Positions 49,367-60,510 of a DNA stretch of 64,000 bases are shown here, piece after piece. The notes beneath the pieces are model-generated. The model saw nothing but the letters and a program-made list of their open reading frames with translations, made no database searches and had not been told where the DNA came from. The DNA is from Patellaria atrata CBS 101060. Its lineage: Eukaryota; Ascomycota; Dothideomycetes; Patellariales; Patellariaceae. How positions within the stretch are numbered: position 1 is the stretch's first letter; each line of letters opens with the position of its first letter. The DNA lies in the NCBI GenBank assembly GCA_010093705.1, contig MU006099.1, positions 826,003 to 890,002 on the forward strand, given 5' to 3'. Both the position numbers and the translations under genes were made by a program.

Positions 49367-50496
49367 GATGTATGTTTGACAGCTTTAAGCTTCATCAAGT
49401 CACTAACACTATGCACAAATATAGAGAAGACATATTATCTCTTTCCATCAGATCGTTCCTTCAATGCTAAAATCACCGTGAAGTTAATCCTTTTGACTGG
49501 ACAGGATAGTAGTACACAGAGAATAAGGACAATCGATTCAGGATCATGGCTTTTAAATCTACGAACTCGCCGACTCTGTGCTTCTGGACTTTTCAATGGA
49601 TCTATCGAGGAATTGGGATTTATTTGTGTTCCCAATGACCGTGGGAACTGGTCGGTTCAGAGCAACAATTACCCTAAAATTTGAACATATCTCTTCCCAC
49701 CCTTTTCATATTTCACGTGGAGAGCCAATGGTCGAAGCGTATGATATCTGAATGGCGAAGGAGTGCAATATCTATTTCAAGCAGATCTATCTGGTACTAA
49801 GAGATCAGCCTGTTCGAATCCAGAAGGAATGGAAATGTCTATACTCCCTACAACTTGATCCTCTTCCTTCAATATCTTATAAATACAATCTGAACAGCTA
49901 AAATTTAACCTTGCAATTATCCCTATTAACATTATCTCAGCATGCGTTGGTATGACAGCAGCGATTAGGGGGAAACTACAACAGAGTCTCATCGCAGTGT
50001 ACTCTTGTAAACCCCGCCGTCTAACAGTAGACGCTATGAGATTTAAAAAGAATTGCACGCTTGAAACATAGGAGCAAGAAGTTGGATAGTGAGGTGGAAA
50101 ACATTGGCCAGCGCAATTGGGGGAAGTAGAGAATCTGGCTTGGTGAAACATATCAAGTATTACCGAGGAATTCATGCACGTCAGAGTCCTTCCCTAATCA
50201 AAAAATGATGATGTGATTCTAACTAGCAATGCTAAAGATGCTAAGAAAGTAATCGCGGCGAATAGTTGGTCTAGAACTTAGGTGAGCAGGAAACACATAT
50301 CTATCGAGTATACATTGTTGACGGCAAGAGTAGCTTTATTGGAAGCGTTCATCAGATCCCACCACAATACTAGCTACAACCGTGTCTCTGGACCTATTGC
50401 AAAGAGGATTTCTAACCATCTCCTCTCCAGTCTATTAACCTAAGTTTCCAGGTAGGCTAGGCAACCCTATTCAAGTCGTTAAAGTGGGAACGAATT
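49367..50496. other. Intergenic, AT-rich
   Basis: About 1.1 kb between GH94 and the DUF1996 gene with no supported gene. Confidence 0.45.
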
Positions 50497-51881
50497 TCAC
50501 TTAAGATGTCTCAACTTACAACTTTCAAAGTCTTCTTCAACAACATTTGATACTTTGCAGGTATTCCCTGCAGTAGGTTGCTGTGTTCTTAGACCGCCGC
50601 AAGAAGCACCCATGCAGCCTTTGGCATCATCCATGGCTCTCTGGAGCGAGTCATCTTTCCACCCGAAAACGTAATCGCCATGCTGGCTATATCCAGTAGT
50701 ATCCCCAGTACTCAAAACAAAAGGTTGAGATCCTAGAACTAGATGTTACTCTCTATCTAAACATTAGGATTACCTGTTGCATACCATCCGTGGGCCAATC
50801 AGCCTTGTTGTTGAACTTGGTTGTATCCCAAACGATCTGTAACTGCATATTAACAACACGAATCGAGAATTTCAACAACTATGAGTACGTACCTCCAGCA
50901 TAACTTGCGGAATCTTGACAGGATGAGTGGACGGGCAGGCACCACCAGTGCTAGTACCAGTGAACGCGGCAGGTCCGTTTGAAGGATATGCAACATGAGA
51001 TTTGTGGTCAGGACTATCAAGATTCACACCATCCCAGCAGCTGTACCTTGTTAGAGCCGGCAGGAAAACATTCGATAAGGACTTACGTTGGATATAGAAT
51101 GTTGGATCGAATGCCACCTGGGCAAGGTTGCGTGGGGAAAGTCTCAGTATCCAACCTGTACTCATTAGCATCCGCAAAATGATACAGAATGGAGAGACAA
51201 ACCTTGCATCTGCGCAAGGAGCAGCATTGTCACCCGCAAAGTTAGGGCCGCTATAGCAGCGGAAGCATGTCTGAGACTTCAATCCGTTGCCTTTCTTTGT
51301 ACGTGCCATGGCATCACCGACAAGCATGCGAAATCCCTAAGGACAATCATTAAAAAGAAGGCTACCAAACATCCATTTTGAGCTTACAGGTTTGAAAGCG
51401 GTGGTTTGTCCCTTACCGCCAGAGACATAGTAGACCACAAAACCACCCTTAGTTTGGGTGGTGTATTTGTCATTAAATAGCTCTCTGAAGTAGTTCGTAA
51501 GCGGCTCTATTTTGTGTTCGCAAGATGAATGCAGGTGTTCACGTACCTGTTAGGAACCTGGGGCACCCGCTTGTAGCTGCCGTTGCGAGCTTTGAAGTAG
51601 AGATTGGCGGTCCAATAATTGGAAAAGTCGTCGGCGTAACCACAGGTAGTGCAGCTTGCGAGTCTACTGATATCCGTCTCGGGCATGGAGACATTAAAGG
51701 CATTGCCTCCAACTACTTGATGTAGATGAGGAGACGGTGCTTGGCCCGGGTTGACGAGAGGGTCGATGCGGTCGATAACGACTTGAGAGCATCCAAATCG
51801 CAACATAGTAAAGCCACTGCCGCCAAATTGTGGCATGGCTTCAGAGAGCGCAGCAAAGGCGAGAAAAGCGGACCAGAGCAT
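50497..51881 (-). CDS. Secreted DUF1996 protein
   Basis: Seven minus-strand exons (51881..51543, 51504..51388, 51336..51203, 51155..51087, 51040..50893, 50836..50785, 50732..50497) sum to 364 residues in one frame. A short signal peptide (LWSAFLAFAALSEAMPQF) precedes the family core. Core motifs are FGCSQVVIDRIDPLVNPG, SPHLHQVVGGNAFN, TCGYADDFSNYWTANLYF, then CWDGVNLDSPDHKSHVAYP and WPTDGSQPFVLSTGDTTGY and YVFGWKDDSLQRAMD. DUF1996 proteins are common secreted fungal proteins of unknown activity, often beside WSC domains; no WSC is present here. The first intron needs a GTGAAC donor with a TAGAG acceptor to stay open, so that junction is the least certain. Confidence 0.82.
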
Positions 51882-53330
51882 CTTCGATATTTCGCAGAAT
51901 GACCCAGAAATGACACAGTAACGGAGTGGTGAGTCGAGTCGAGTCGTGTTACGGATATCTCTTTAATATTATTTCTCCCGTAGACGGGCTTATAGACCTT
52001 TACCTCGCATTTCCCTACAACTACCGATTCCGGCATATTGTAGAGTGGCAAGGAGAGTTTATTATCGAATATCGCGTAGCCAATCCAAGACGTGCAACGA
52101 GTGAATGATTGACAGCGGAGTGCATCCCCTGACCACCGAAGTAATTTCGCAATATAGTAGAAAGAGACGCTGAATGGATCGGCTGAAAGGTTGTCAAAGG
52201 CAAGCTGTAAATCACTCTAAATTTATCAATTCTAGAAATCCTTGTCCGTATCAAGCTTTTTAGTAGTGCGTATGTCGGCATATGCACCCCGCGCTTTTGG
52301 GAGGAACCGGCCATTGGACTACTAGTTCGGTGACTTGGAAGAATGATAGAGGACTTTGTATGGGAGATCGAAGCTGAGAGATCTGGACGAGGGAGAGATC
52401 TGGGATATGCTTATGTTTGCATATATGAAAAAAGGAACAGTCGGGCTTTCTCGTAAGTACTGTATCAGGCCTATATTTCCAGTAAGAAACAACCTAAGCT
52501 ATCGAAGACACAGCGTGGCCAGTCCAAATTCATGTTATACAAGCACACCCACTCCGAAGAGTGCCCCAGAAGCTGCACCTAGTTAACCACACGTGGAGTT
52601 GGAGTGATACCCTCGTCGGAAAAAAATTCAATAAGGTGTCGCATCACTTCTAACCGAATATGAATAGGAAGGAAGGAGAATGGTCGAGTGAAAAGCTAAG
52701 GTAGACTTGGCGATAAATCACCTTAAATCACGGGTCCATAACTTCAGGACATCAAGAGTAACATGATTGCGGCCTCGTCCGATTCTACGGTAGCTGATGA
52801 GGGATCACGTGATCAATACATTACTAAGCTACATTGCCAGCCGAGTTCTCCACTCTCTCGTTCGTAACGAACTGAGAACTTCGATCTGATTCTGGTAATA
52901 CGCCAAGGTCTAGTGGTTTTGGTTCTCCGGAGATCCTAATTGTCTGTCTCTTGTAGCGAGTTGTGATGATAAGTTTGATAACATTTCCTCTTGTCGGATT
53001 GCTACGGTAGCTTAAAAAGATGCTTGATTTTTAAAGCGTAGTTTTATCTAGCTGTTATATACTGCAGGTGTGTACCAAAAGGGACGGAACAGTATGAAAT
53101 CTATGTCTTAGAAAATAACGAAAATAGTACCAACAGTAAGAACTAAAAGATAACGTTAGTGCTGTATCAGATTAGTAACCTTGGTTACTCTGATAACGTG
53201 CATCACCAGTCAGTGGTACACACCACTCAGTGGGACACCCCACCAAAACCACCCCACGTCTTCAACAAAATCAACAATGCCACTAACAAAGAACCTCCAG
53301 AAGCTCCGGTAAGAAGGTAGGTTACTTATT
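51882..53330. other. Intergenic, promoter of DUF1996 gene and edge of the transposon nest
   Basis: About 1.45 kb. A repeated CACTCAGTGG-like word at 53210-53240 may be the terminal repeat of the pogo/Fot1 relic that follows, but no matching right end is visible. No gene is supported. Confidence 0.4.
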
Positions 53331-53403
53331 GCTACTAAGTCGCTTCAAGAAAACAGAATCTCAAGTGTCTGGAAGGCCGCCGGATTGTACGATGTTCTAA
53401 AGT

Positions 53404-53411
53404 CTACTCTC
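53404..53411. repeat. hAT target-site duplication, left
   Basis: CTACTCTC directly before the hAT terminal repeat. It is identical to the copy at 55865. Confidence 0.95.
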
Positions 53412-55864
53412 CAGTGATGGCCGTGGATTGGACTCAGGTGGATCTGGATCGGATTTTGAACGCGAATTTGACGTGGATCTGGATTCGACTAATCGTGGAC
53501 GGATCTGGATTCGGCTCTCAAAAAGTCCAGTAGTTCCACGATCCATATTATAATTGTAGATATATAGAAATATGGTGTTGTAGGTGTTGTTTTGGGGTAT
53601 CTACACTGACGTAGGCCTGAGCATCAGCCATATGGTGCTCTCTGCTCGTGTTTTGACTGAAAATCTCCCAAACGAAATCTTCAAAAATCCTAAATCTCCT
53701 ATATGCCATCTATCTCATCTCTAATTGATATGGAACGCGTTATTACTACTCGCTCGTCTGCCCGTACGGCCGTGCCATTGAAGAAGCTCAGAGAGGCACA
53801 AGAAGAAGATGGGGAAGCTTCTCGGCCTACTAAAAAGCCCCGTCGTCAAAAGAAGGTGTCGAATACTCAGTATAGCCAGTCCACAGCCGAATCTTCAGCT
53901 GGAGAGCCGGAAAAAGCCCCGGCTGGTGATGCTCAGGGCGGTGACGAATCCTCCCATCGTATTTCTGAATATATCGAGTCTTCCGCATCAGACGACGAGG
54001 TTCCTGAAGGCGCTGTTCCACCCGAACGAATACAGATCCGTGGCAAGTGGTATTTAAAGGATTCGGGGGCTATAAAGATAGATCGGAGGGAGAAGAAGAC
54101 GTCGCATATCTGGTCAAAAGGCTATGAGATTATTAGTGAGGTGAATAAGAATTCGTATTTCTACTGTACGTTATACCTGCGTCGATTTTGTTCTACAGAC
54201 TCTCTATCCGACAATGACGAAAGTAGAGAGAGAGAGACGTCGGCTACGTTGCCTGGGCCATATTATTAATCTTTGTGCTCAGGCTTTTTTACTGGGCAAA
54301 GCTTCGGACGAAACTTTGGTGACTCTGAACTCAACTTATTCGCAACAAGATTTGGACAGCGACAACGCCATCTGGAGATGTTATGGAGCGGTTGGAAGGC
54401 TTTATAATATCGTCCGCTATATTCGCCTGACACCTCAGCGTCGTCAGGAGTTTAAAGAGATCAAAATAGGTGGTGAGTTGATGAAATACGACGATCTTGA
54501 GGTAAGTCAAAATCATCTGGTTCAAGATCCCGAAAATACTAAGTTTCCTTGGCTTCAACTAATGTCATTTTGTACTTCAGCTTATCCAGACCAACGCAAC
54601 GAGATGGAACTCTTATTTTACCTCGATCGGCCGTGCCCTTAACTGTCGAGAGCGTATCAATTAGGTACACGTTGAACCATGAGCCTAGACGTGGTGACGG
54701 TGTTGGAAAAAGATCACCTCAGTAGACGCCATTGGGACACCCTAGAACGGATCTATACTATACTTCAGGTGTTTTACGAGGCGACTATGCTTAACGAAGG
54801 CAATAAGTCATCAATTTCGAACTGGTTTTCAACGCTTGACTACCTTCTTGATCGCCTGGACGATACGAAGCTCTACTTTCAAGAGTTAGTGGAGGAGTAT
54901 CCGGAAAACGAAGAGTATATCCATCTCCAAGCGGCTTGCTAGACGGCTTGGGAGAAATGCGAAAAGTACTATAGTATGGCTGATTCTGTTCCGGTATATT
55001 ATGCTGCTCAGTTTCTACAGCCCGGGCTTAAATGGTCATGGTTCAGCGATAAGATGGATGGTCATATTGAAAAGAAACACTGGCTTAGGGGGAATCCGAG
55101 AATAGCTGGAGATACGGGCATTCAAGGCAAAGTTCGACAGCTATATACTGACGAATATAAGGGTCGCTACAGCCAAATCGAAGTCCCTCCCCAATCCACC
55201 CACCCCCGTAGGCACGGCGACGACTTTGGTGGCATATAAGCCCATTAGGCTGTTCGCAATCGATCATCACAAGCCATCGACTTCTTCGACGAATACTCAG
55301 CCCACGATACACGCGAAATCGAAGCTCTGATATACTGGAACGAACGCTACAAAAGCCAGCCGGATCTAGCCCGGATGGGCTTAGATATGGCTGCCCTTCC
55401 GTGTATGTCAGACGAGTGCGAGCGAGTATTTAGTCCAGCAAAACACCTCATCTCTGACGCCCGAAATCGCCTTCAAGCAGATATAATTGAAACATCTGAG
55501 TGCCTACGGAGCTGGTTTGGGCCACTCATAAGCGACGAGGCTAATCAGAGCAAAAAGAACGGTAGCAATACAATAGATAACACGGAAGATATAGTTAAAG
55601 AGGCATCTATTGACGAACAAGGCGACGGCAGTGAAGCCGAAACGGATATCAACTACACCTTAGAGGAGCCGTAGTAGTAGCAATATATTGTATTCGACCA
55701 TCTATAACACCACAGTTCTTTAAAATACTACCTATACAAGCCCCATCCATGCCTTAGACTCTACCGGAACGGATTCCCCATACAAAATATCGTGGATTTG
55801 ATGGACTGGACTGGATCTGGATCAGAGGTCGATCCAGTCCAAATCCAATCCACGGCCATCACTG
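53412..55864 (+). mobile_element. hAT transposon, 2453 bp, non-autonomous
   Basis: Ends are the inverted repeat CAGTGATGGCCGTGGATTGG (at least 21 bp match at both ends) and the perfect 8-bp duplication CTACTCTC flanks it. Both are diagnostic of hAT insertion. The body carries one broken hAT transposase. Repeated GGATCTGGATC-like words lie just inside both ends, as subterminal repeats do in hAT elements. The insertion sits within the pogo/Fot1 transposase reading frame. Confidence 0.93.
53703..55674 (+). pseudogene. hAT transposase, internally deleted and broken
   Basis: Start MPSISSLIDMERVITT at 53703. The N-terminal acidic and BED-zinc-finger-like region (SHIWSKGYEIISE ... YFYCTLYLRRF) is followed abruptly by RLRCLGHIINLCAQAFLLGK, a part that lies hundreds of residues later in full hAT transposases, so the middle is deleted. 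Frames shift at about 54230, 54640 and 55240, and a TAG lies after LQAAC at 54940. The C-terminal dimerisation domain is recognisable (LPCMSDECERVFSPAKHLIS, DIIETSECLRSWF) and ends in an acidic tail at 55672-55674. It cannot encode an active enzyme. Confidence 0.82.
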
Positions 55865-55872
55865 CTACTCTC
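55865..55872. repeat. hAT target-site duplication, right
   Basis: CTACTCTC directly after the right terminal repeat, matching 53404-53411. Confidence 0.95.
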
Positions 55873-56427
55873 CATCGTTGCGTACATGGCATAACACCTC
55901 AGAGCGTGTCTAATTCGCAAAAACGAAAGCTACAGCTATCTGAGCAGCAGGCACTCGTAGAATGGGTCCTAGATCTCGACTGACGCGGATTTCCGCCCCA
56001 TATCATCGACGTACGACGAATGGCAGACTATTTACTCGCGGCACGCGGCCAGAATCATCCTCCCACACCCGTTGGTAAGAACTGGGTATGCCGATTTATC
56101 AACAACCAGCCAGACCTACAGACAAAATGAAATAGGAAGTTCCATTCTCAACGCGCGAAACGCGAAGATCGAGACATATTTCGCGAGTGGTATGGGCGTG
56201 TAAACGAGACGCGCCAGAAGTATGGCATCCTAGACGAAGATAGTTACGACTTTGACGAGACTGGATTTATGATGGGTGTATCTGCGACATCAAAAGTCGT
56301 TACAAACTCTGATGCTATAGGCCGAGCAATTCTCATACAACCAGGCAATCGCGAATGGTCAACGGTGATTGAATGTGTTAATGCCACCGGGTGGGCAATC
56401 CCGCCCTTCGTTATCCTTCCAGGAAAG

Positions 56428-57255
56428 TGTCAGACGGCTGATCTCCGATAGCCTTATGTTGGAAGATCGTCAGGATCTCTAGGAGTTCGTGTTGGAGATT
56501 TTCAGAGCTAAGTGCTCGGCTCCGACTTATCGGTTAAGTATCACCAAAACTATAACATTACTCACTCTTTTGATGTCATCTCTTATTTTATATCTGACGT
56601 AGGTAGTATCGTTATGTTCGCCTTGATTTGGAGATTACGTAGCTAGGCTTTGTGACGTCAAAGGGGTAATCAATGAGGTGGTCTGTTATTATATAAACAC
56701 TAGATAGAATCCGTAGTTGGACGGAGAATCAAGCGACTACATTCAGTCAACAAACAAACAAAAACACCTAAACCCGCGAAGCGACGCAAGCTACCCCAAC
56801 ACAGCAACAAATAAAACGACCAAGAGAACGAACGACAGACAACGACACACTCACGTAGACGCGACCGCCAAGGAAGGACACGAGGCAACGAAAAGGAGAC
56901 CAGGAGAAAACGAACAGCGAAGAGAGAGAGGGAGAACTGAATGTAGTCGCTTGATTCTCCGTACAACTACGGATTCTATCTAGTGTTTATATAATAACAG
57001 ACCACCTCATTGATTACCCCTTTGACGTCACAAAGCCTAGCTACGTAATCTCCAAATCAAGGCGAACATAACGATACTACCTACGTCAGATATAAAATAA
57101 GAGATGACATCAAAAGAGTGAGTAATGTTATAGTTTTGGTGATACTTAACCGATAAGTCGGAGCCGAGCACTTAGCTCTGAAAATCTCCAACACGAACTC
57201 CTAGAGATCCTGACGATCTTCCAACATAAGGCTATCGGAGATCAGCCGTCTGACA
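56428..57255. mobile_element. Foldback (long inverted repeat) element, 828 bp
   Basis: Arms 56428-56747 and 56936-57255 are each 320 bp and are reverse complements with a single mismatch found by reading (G at 56720 against T in the other arm). Outer ends are TGTCAGACGGCTGATCTCC and its complement. The loop, 56748-56935, is 188 bp. No gene is inside. No equal target duplication is visible outside (GAAAG left, GCTTA right). The left arm cuts the pogo/Fot1 relic. The ends are shared with the repeats at 59368-59733 and 63638-64000. Confidence 0.88.
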
Positions 57256-57900
57256 GCTTACTGTGCTGAGTCCTCTTGGCGTCTACCAAGCCTTGATCAT
57301 ACCGATCACTTTCTCTGGTCATGTGATCTGCGTCACTGTTCCTTTTCCAACGTTCTCCCGTCGTGCTCTCCCTGGCTACTTCCATGTTCGTAAGAGATCT
57401 ACTACGTCACATTATCCACCAGGACTTTACACTAACCGGTACTCAGCCCCCTTATTTGTAAATTGTAACCAAATAGGCCCCAAAATAATTTAACTTTACT
57501 ATAGAATTAATTTTGCATGAGAGTGAGCACTAACCAATCTGACCGCAATTGGTTGCAGTAAAGAGCATGAGGTAAGAGATTATCTTAACCTAATGGAGAA
57601 TTAGGGCAACCGCAACAGGGATAGGAGGGCGGGAAGGAAGACCAGGGCATGGCACCAATGAGAAGGGTGGAAAGGCGGATTGGAGTCCCAATTCAGTAGT
57701 GTGGTATACGGTATCAGTTCACGTCGACTTCGTTAACCTTATCAAAGCTGACATCAACCTCCAAGCGGCACTACACGTTATATGCGATCTAGTAGGACCT
57801 CGGAACTCCTCTAGACCTTTTCCGTTTATCAAATACCGTCCTATTGGCCATCACTACCCAAATTTTGCTTTTTCGAATCTCTATCAAATCCATTCTTCGC
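57256..57900. other. Spacer and promoter of the membrane-protein gene
   Basis: About 645 bp following the foldback element. No transposase continuation is seen, so the pogo relic does not resume. Confidence 0.4.
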
Positions 57901-58938
57901 ATGACTACGGCGAAATTCGTCGCTATGCTATCATCGGTTACTGTTACGTTCTCTTCTCTAGTACCATTAGCATTTGCGCGATGTTATTGGCCAAATGGAG
58001 TGGAGTCTGATACAGATATACCTTGTGGAGGGCGGGATGCTGTGGTTTGCTGCCCCCCCCAGTGGGAATGTATATCAAATGGACTTTGCTACTATCCTAA
58101 TGCAAACTACCTTGGGCGATATACCTGCACAGCTCAAAATTGGGATTTAGAGAATTGCCCTAACATCTGTACAGAGGGTACGTGACGTTTATTGTTTCGT
58201 ATATTATCTATAGGACTCTATCTCCAAATCTCAAAACTAAATGTTTATTTAGATACTACAACCACAAACGGCACAAATAACGGAAATGAAGCAGTAAACC
58301 TGTGTAGTGATGGACGATACTGTTGCAACGGTAATCGGTCGGGCAATGTCTGGTTAATAATCCCCATTCAAAAAAGCCCTCACTAACAAAGATACTTACC
58401 TTAGTGCTGCGACGACGATGCCGACTTCTTTAATCTCCCTCAAGGAACCTCAACTGCATATATCAGCACTCTAGGCGGTCTGAATGGAGCTGGTCCAACT
58501 TCTGGAGAGGATAGCCCATCCCCAGCACTGACCGCAAGCGCAACCCCATCTTCACAAATAGGTCCACAAACTAGCATTTCCAATCCCGATGTTGATTCAA
58601 AATCAAGTTCCCTAACAGCGGGCGAAATAGCCGCTATACCTAGTAGTATCTCTGCAGCTATCTTTCTAGCTGGTATTGGAATTTATATTATCCGACGTCG
58701 ACACCTAAACCACCTTGCTAAAAAGCAGGACTCCAATGAGCTAGGGATACCAGAATTAGGCGTCAGTAGCAGTTACCTCCAGGAAATTGATGCAGTAGAA
58801 CCTGGGACAAGAGAGATAGAAGTAGTGGAAAATCCTAGCTGGGAAGCTGGAGGACGAGCCTTAATCGCCGAACTAGAAACGCATGTTGAGAGAAGTGAAT
58901 TAGAAGGGGAGAAGCTAGATCAGATAGAATCTGGATAA
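57901..58938 (+). CDS. Cysteine-rich single-pass membrane protein, unrecognised function
   Basis: Three exons (57901..58177, 58253..58347, 58405..58938) join to 301 residues. A signal peptide (FVAMLSSVTVTFSSLVPLAFA) leads a cysteine-rich ectodomain with CCPPQWECISNGLCYYPN, NCPNICTEG and GRYCCNGNRSGNCCDDD. A Ser/Thr-rich stalk follows. A membrane helix (IAAIPSSISAAIFLAGIGIYI) is stopped by RRRHLNHLAKK. The cytosolic tail is acidic and rich in EL/IE pairs. This ectodomain-stalk-helix-tail plan is common among Leotiomycete surface proteins of unknown role. Intron 2 needs a weak GTCTGG donor; the earlier GTAATC donor gives the wrong phase. The stop codon is the last base before repetitive DNA at 58939. 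Confidence 0.65.
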
Positions 58939-58960
58939 GTGTTGAAGTATAGGTCCCCTT

Positions 58961-59209
58961 TGTTAGACTGAAGATCTTGGTGGAAAGGATAATCAAGTAT
59001 ATCTCCTACTGCCTTACGCTAGTTATTAGCATCATTCCTTTAACACAGCTGCCTAGTAGGTATCAACGCTGTTGCCTGCATGTTCTCAGTTGCCTAGTAG
59101 GTATAAACGCTGTTACCTGCATGTTCTCATGTATTTAAACGCTCTTTAGAACAGTCATTAAACAAGGGAGCGATTATCTTGATCAATTTCAGCACCCTTA
59201 CGTCTGACA
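58961..59209 (+). mobile_element. Copia-type LTR, copy 1 (249 bp)
   Basis: Starts TGTTAGACTG, ends CGTCTGACA, and is followed at once by a primer-binding site. An inverted copy of equal length lies at 62360-62608 and a 209-bp related copy at 63011-63219. It contains a duplicated internal word TGCCTAGTAGGTAT. Confidence 0.8.
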
Positions 59210-59230
59210 GTTATGAGCCCGGTTTGCACT
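59210..59230 (+). other. Retroelement primer-binding site (half-tRNA iMet type)
   Basis: GTTATGAGCCCGGTTTGCAC follows the LTR directly. GTTATGAGCCC is the exact complement of the anticodon loop and stem of eukaryotic initiator tRNA (GGGCUCAUAAC). This resembles Drosophila copia and yeast Ty5, which prime from a cut initiator tRNA rather than its 3' end. Confidence 0.7.
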
Positions 59231-59367
59231 AAGGCTTGAGTGCTTTCTGATCTATCTATTGGAATTTGATAACGTTTTAGACTGGTGGTGATATTTATTA
59301 CCCCTATTTGTCTACGATTTAATCAACTATCTCCGTTCTTTTTGATCTAAAGAAAGTCACAACTCTG

Positions 59368-59733
59368 TGTCAGACGGCTGATCTCCCAAGCCTTATGTTG
59401 GAGGTTTTCAGAGCTAAGTGCTCGGCTCCGACTTATAAGTTAAGTATTGTTAGATGGTGGCGCTGTTGGAGTATTGGTGCTATTGGCGACCATGGGTACT
59501 GTTGAAGTATGGGTCCTTTGGTGGATCTATCAACTATCTGTCAGATGTCAACCACAGAGTAGCATGGAGCACGAAAAAGTCTCTCTTCAACAATTGTTTA
59601 TTTCGTCCTCAACGGACTCCACTATTTCAACAGATATCTCAACGACTCTCAGTAGCTCTTTAGTATATATAGAAATTCCTTCGATAGATAGATAAAAAAA
59701 TCAAGCGACTATATTCAGTTATCCACAATCTCA
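59368..59733 (+). repeat. Long terminal repeat-like copy, left arm of 4.6-kb inverted pair
   Basis: 366 bp from TGTCAGACGGCTGATCTCCC to CAATCTCA, TG...CA-ended. Its inverted partner is 63638-64000. Reading base by base, differences are few: two substitutions and a short GATA-repeat length change. Outer end is shared with the foldback element at 56428. Function as LTR or terminal inverted repeat is undecided. Confidence 0.85.
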
Positions 59734-60510
59734 CAAAGATGCGTGTTGAGGTTGATAGGGTGGCCATTTGAGTGGGGTGGCCACTTGAGTGGTGAAACAC
59801 GGTACTACCTTTTCTAGAACTTAGCTAATTAGTTTCTCAAACTTTTCACCCTAAACGTCTCTACTATTATCACCAGTTTAGGCATATATAAAACTCGACT
59901 GATTAGCCTAAAGTCATCCTGCATCAAAGGGGGGAAAGACTATATTGCAATATATTGCTCTAACCCAGCGTCCCACAGATATATAGTGAAATGAGGGTCA
60001 CGCAAAATGGCTAGCTATCAGATAGTTGGGGAACGGGATAAGTGCAGATCTCAAATAGCTGAAAATAAATTAGAAAATGTCAATTGGTTCTTCTAAGTTA
60101 TACAATAGGGTCCAGTTCTCATACCTCAAATTTCGAGCCCGTTACTGACCTGATACACTGGTAGGTGGAATTTTGTGTAGTAGAGAGATGATATTTCTTA
60201 AACGTTTGTGTTTCGAAATATGTTAGATATAACCCTTACTGCCAAAACTCGGTATTACGGTCGGCCTTTTGCCGTAGTGTTATAATCTCACAAAATAGAG
60301 ACTCGGTTCCGGTAAGCCGAGTATACCGGAAAACCCTTACTTACTGGGATCCCCGGTCTGACAATAAGTGAGATGGTTGGGGAGACAATACTATATGCTA
60401 AGCATAAGCACCCACTTTAATTAGCTGAAGATCAAACGGATTCAATCAACATATATACTCGGGTAGTAACTTTTAGTCCATAACTCAAAGGTACACCATC
60501 TGTACACATC
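59734..60510. other. Repeat debris upstream of the protease-like gene
   Basis: About 780 bp. It holds fragments (59985-60060, 60365-60440) related to the 147-bp duplicated unit at 62718-63010: shared words GAGGGTCACGCAA, AGATAGTTGGGGA and AAGTGAGATGGTT. No gene is seen. Confidence 0.5.

Larger units (their letters stand above)
53331..56427 (+). mobile_element. pogo/Fot1-type DNA transposon relic, split by a hAT insertion
   Basis: Transposase-like coding (helix-turn-helix, then DDE) is split at 53411 and resumes at 55873. The left part ends AAGLYDVLKSTL and the right begins HRCVHGITPQSVSN. Skipping the inserted element and one 8-bp duplicate makes the reading frame continuous across the point. 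Further right are QKRKLQLSEQQALVEWVLD, RRMADYLLAARG, NWVCRFINN, and the first catalytic Asp region DEDSYDFDETGFMMGV. Two in-frame stops, at 55981 and 56127, sit where the family has Arg/Trp-type codons. The right end is truncated by the foldback element at 56428, so it cannot be active. Confidence 0.8.

Noticed and set aside
49777-50175. Cys-containing minus-strand frame, considered as a CFEM-like protein
   Set aside because: Cysteine spacing does not fit CFEM and no signal peptide precedes it.
52356-52586. 76-codon plus-strand frame
   Set aside because: No recognisable feature; its position upstream of the DUF1996 gene suggests chance.
56717-56983. Frames across the foldback loop, considered as an encoded protein
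   Set aside because: Composition-driven, start and end in the two arms with mirrored sequence, no domain.
59447-59695. 82-codon frame (also mirrored at 63610-63921)
   Set aside because: Open frame inside the 366-bp repeat; its duplication reflects the inverted repeat, not a gene.
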